From: CAZEDU01 sp964511185
GTDB lineage: Bacteria; Myxococcota; Myxococcia; Myxococcales; Myxococcaceae
DNA: 6,921 bases
Reading direction: 5' to 3'
Assembly (NCBI GenBank): GCA_964511185.1
Contig: CAZEDU010000176.1
Location: 1-6,921 of the forward strand
Shown: piece by piece, positions 5,268 to 6,921 of the stretch
Position numbering within the stretch: position 1 is the first letter of the stretch
Layout of the letters: the number at the start of each line of letters is the position of its first letter
Notes under the pieces: generated by a model
Seen by the model: the letters and a program-made list of their open reading frames with translations, nothing else
What the model was told of the DNA's origin: nothing
Databases searched by the model: none
Position numbers and translations under genes: made by a program

Positions 5268-6131
5268 ATGAACGCGTCTCCGGCGGCCCAGCCCTTCACG
5301 GCGTTGCGCGAGAGCCTCGGGCACGTGCTGTCGCTCTGGCCGGTGGTGCTCTCGCTGTTCTGCCTTCGCTGGCTCTCGGCCGGCCGGGGCGCCGCGGTCG
5401 GGCTCGCGTGGCGGCTTCCTCCCGAGCTCGGCGATGAAGGCGCGCGCGCCGCCTTTGTCGGGCTCTGGGGCTTCGAGCTGCTCGTCGGGCTCACCGAGTT
5501 TCTGGTGCTCGCGGCGGGGCTGGAGCTCATCGCCGCGCGCCGGCAGCAGCGTGCGTTGACCTGGTCCGAGGCGCTTTCGACGTCGGCGCCGGTGGCCTTG
5601 TCGGTGGGGCTCGCCGCGTTGCTCTTCCGCGGCGCCCTCCGGACCATCGCCGGCGCGGCGCTGCTCTCGAACGCGCTCGCGTTCACGGGGTCGCTCGTGC
5701 TCGGGCGCGCGGGCGCCGTGTCGGCCGCCAGCCTGGCGGCGGCGCTGGTGCTGTGGCTCCCTTTGTTGCTCCTGGGCGGGTGGCTGCCCGCGCTCGCGTT
5801 GGTCGAAGCCCTTCGCCGCCGCGACTCGGTGCCGCGCGCGTTCGGCGCCGCCGCGGGGCTGCTCGTCGAGCGCCCTGGGCCGTTCGCCGTCGTGATGCTC
5901 GTGCCCACGTTCGGCGCCGCGTTCGTCGAGGCCCTGCTCGTGTCGCCGTTCTTCGGGCTGGTGGCGGTCGCGGGCCCCGAAGCGCCGCCGATCTTCGCGC
6001 TCGTCGGAGAGCTGTCCGTGGGCGCCGCCTCCGCGATGGTCTCGGCGGTGGTCGGGCTCACACAGCTCGGCGCGCTGTGGATCGTCGCGTCGTCGCTTCG
6101 GCCGAGTGCGGACGTGGCGGCCGATGTGTGA
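5268..6131 (+). CDS. Polytopic inner-membrane protein, function unknown, divergent from lexA
   Basis: A 287-residue, very hydrophobic protein I do not recognise. Likely membrane segments (numbering from the ATG): about 20-36, 62-88, 108-145 (probably two), 152-182, 203-235 (probably two) and 243-276, giving roughly six to eight helices. There are charged loops at 89-98 (AARRQQRALT) and 181-190 (ALRRRDSVPR). No transporter or enzyme motif is visible. The start at ATG 5268 is preferred; an in-frame TTG at 5253 would add five residues, and neither has a clear Shine-Dalgarno. It shares a 90-nt divergent region with lexA, and the LexA operator ends 26 nt before its ATG, so SOS control is plausible but inferred. 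Alternatively it is a constitutive gene that only neighbours lexA. Confidence 0.85.
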   Translation: MNASPAAQPFTALRESLGHVLSLWPVVLSLFCLRWLSAGRGAAVGLAWRLPPELGDEGARAAFVGLWGFELLVGLTEFLVLAAGLELIAARRQQRALTWSEALSTSAPVALSVGLAALLFRGALRTIAGAALLSNALAFTGSLVLGRAGAVSAASLAAALVLWLPLLLLGGWLPALALVEALRRRDSVPRAFGAAAGLLVERPGPFAVVMLVPTFGAAFVEALLVSPFFGLVAVAGPEAPPIFALVGELSVGAASAMVSAVVGLTQLGALWIVASSLRPSADVAADV

Positions 6132-6151
6132 GGGCGCGCACCCGGGCGCCT

Positions 6152-6180
6152 GTGATGCGCTCGCCTGCTCGCCCTAGACT
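6152..6180 (+). promoter_or_regulatory. Weak candidate promoter upstream of the response regulator
   Basis: GTGATG (6152-6157), 17 nt, then TAGACT (6175-6180; four of six -10 positions). A start about 7 nt after the -10 would fall near 6187, almost at the TTG start at 6190, implying a leaderless or nearly leaderless mRNA. This agrees with the lack of a visible Shine-Dalgarno, but the -35 is poor. Confidence 0.25.
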
Positions 6181-6189
6181 GTCCATGAA

Positions 6190-6921
6190 TTGAAAGAAGG
6201 GCGTTACAGGATCCTCTTCGTCGACGACGAGGCGGACGTCTTGGAGCTCCTGCGCCGGACGTTCGAGAGTCGATACGACGTGCTGACCGCATCGTCAGGC
6301 GCGGAGGCGTTGGCGATCGCGACCAACCAAGAGGTCGACCTGCTCGTCACGGATCAGAAGATGCCAGAGATGTCGGGCATCGAGCTGGTGACGGCGGTCC
6401 GCGCCGCGGGCATCGACGTGACGTCGATTCTGCTCACCGGCTACGCCGAGCCGCAGGATCTGATCGCCGCGATCAACGACGGTCAGGTCTACCGGTACGT
6501 CACCAAGCCGTGGGACCTGAACGACCTCATCATCATGGTGAGGAACGCGGTCGAGTACACGCAGCTTCGACGCGACAAGGAGCGGCTGCTCCACCAGATG
6601 AAGAAGCGCGTCGAGGCGCTCTCGGTGCTCTACGAGGTGAGCCAGCAGTCGACCGACGAGGCGCCGAGCTACGAGACGATCATCGACCGGCTCCTCACCG
6701 CGGTGGCGCGCGTGCTGCCCTACGACTGCGGCGCCGCGCTGATCGCGCTCGGCCCCGCGCGGACCGCCAAGCTCCGGCTGCGCTGCCAGTCGGTGGTGTC
6801 CGAGAGGGGGCTGCTCTGGGTGAAGGACTCGGTGCTCGCCGGCCACCGCAAGTCGTCGGGCCAGCTTCTGCCCGAAGAGCAGGTCGTCCTCCGCGTCGGC
6901 GGCAACAACGCGCGCGACGCG
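6190..6921 (+). CDS. Response regulator, REC + coiled coil + GAF domain (3' end outside window)
   Basis: A cytosolic two-component signalling protein; 244 residues are visible and the frame is open at the right edge. Seen (from TTG 6190): REC domain about 6-122 with acidic pocket Asp12/Asp13 in ILFVDDE, phospho-acceptor Asp55 in LLVTDQKMP, Thr83 in LLTGYAEP, and Lys106 in YVTKPWD, so it should be phosphorylatable. The YRYVTKPW form is common in REC domains linked to GAF, HD-GYP or kinase outputs. Residues about 123-145 form a charged helix (probable coiled coil), followed by a GAF-like domain from about 146 (SVLYEVSQQS, then IIDRLLTAVARVLPYDCGAALIAL). The output domain is not visible; a histidine kinase or another regulatory domain is possible. 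An in-frame stop at 6175-6177 limits the start; the TTG is the best choice, giving the N-terminus MKEGRYRILFVDDE. Confidence 0.9.
   Translation, partial: MKEGRYRILFVDDEADVLELLRRTFESRYDVLTASSGAEALAIATNQEVDLLVTDQKMPEMSGIELVTAVRAAGIDVTSILLTGYAEPQDLIAAINDGQVYRYVTKPWDLNDLIIMVRNAVEYTQLRRDKERLLHQMKKRVEALSVLYEVSQQSTDEAPSYETIIDRLLTAVARVLPYDCGAALIALGPARTAKLRLRCQSVVSERGLLWVKDSVLAGHRKSSGQLLPEEQVVLRVGGNNARDA

Noticed and set aside
6134..6150. GGCGC/GCGCC hairpin as terminator after the membrane protein
   Set aside because: Only a 5-bp stem with no T tract; common by chance at this GC content.
5141..6292. Antisense open frame opposite the membrane protein
   Set aside because: Ser/Ala/Pro-rich shadow without domain; it would overlap the lexA start and the operators.

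Overview
The window is very GC-rich (hand counts of 60-base blocks: about 77% inside one coding stretch, 57% in the intergenic palindrome, 40% in the lexA promoter region). It looks like a Myxococcota (former Deltaproteobacteria) chromosome, probably in or near the Cystobacterineae. The best single clue is an operator upstream of lexA that matches, at all 17 positions, the LexA motif I recall as published for Myxococcus xanthus. The envelope lipoproteins and the REC-GAF signalling protein fit this too. I see no mobile-element gene, CRISPR array, tRNA or rRNA.

Layout on the + strand: 3' part of enolase (1-537); surE (509-1279), overlapping enolase by 29 nt; a 323-nt non-coding, hairpin-rich region (1280-1602); then three tightly packed envelope genes. 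These are a LysM/M23 peptidase lipoprotein of NlpD type (1603-2382), a signal-peptide protein with a TolB-N/CsgG-like domain and a predicted C-terminal beta-barrel (2404-3390), and a TPR lipoprotein (3393-4514). lexA follows on the - strand (4530-5177), convergent with the TPR gene at a 15-nt gap. A 90-nt AT-rich divergent region holds two LexA operators. Beyond it lie a polytopic membrane protein (5268-6131) and the 5' part of a REC-GAF response regulator that runs off the right edge (6190-6921).

Functionally this is a conserved core (glycolysis, nucleotide housekeeping, SOS control) around a cell-wall and envelope cluster. The order surE then nlpD-like gene recalls the enterobacterial surE-pcm-nlpD-rpoS block, but no pcm gene lies between them here; the non-coding palindrome does. 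The three envelope genes probably form one operon (gaps of 21 and 2 nt).

The points most worth a second look are: an apparent clean in-frame loss of about 26 residues in enolase that removes a catalytic metal ligand; the structured palindrome between surE and the peptidase; and the paired LexA sites shared by lexA and an uncharacterised membrane protein. I found no clear candidate for a wholly new multi-gene system.
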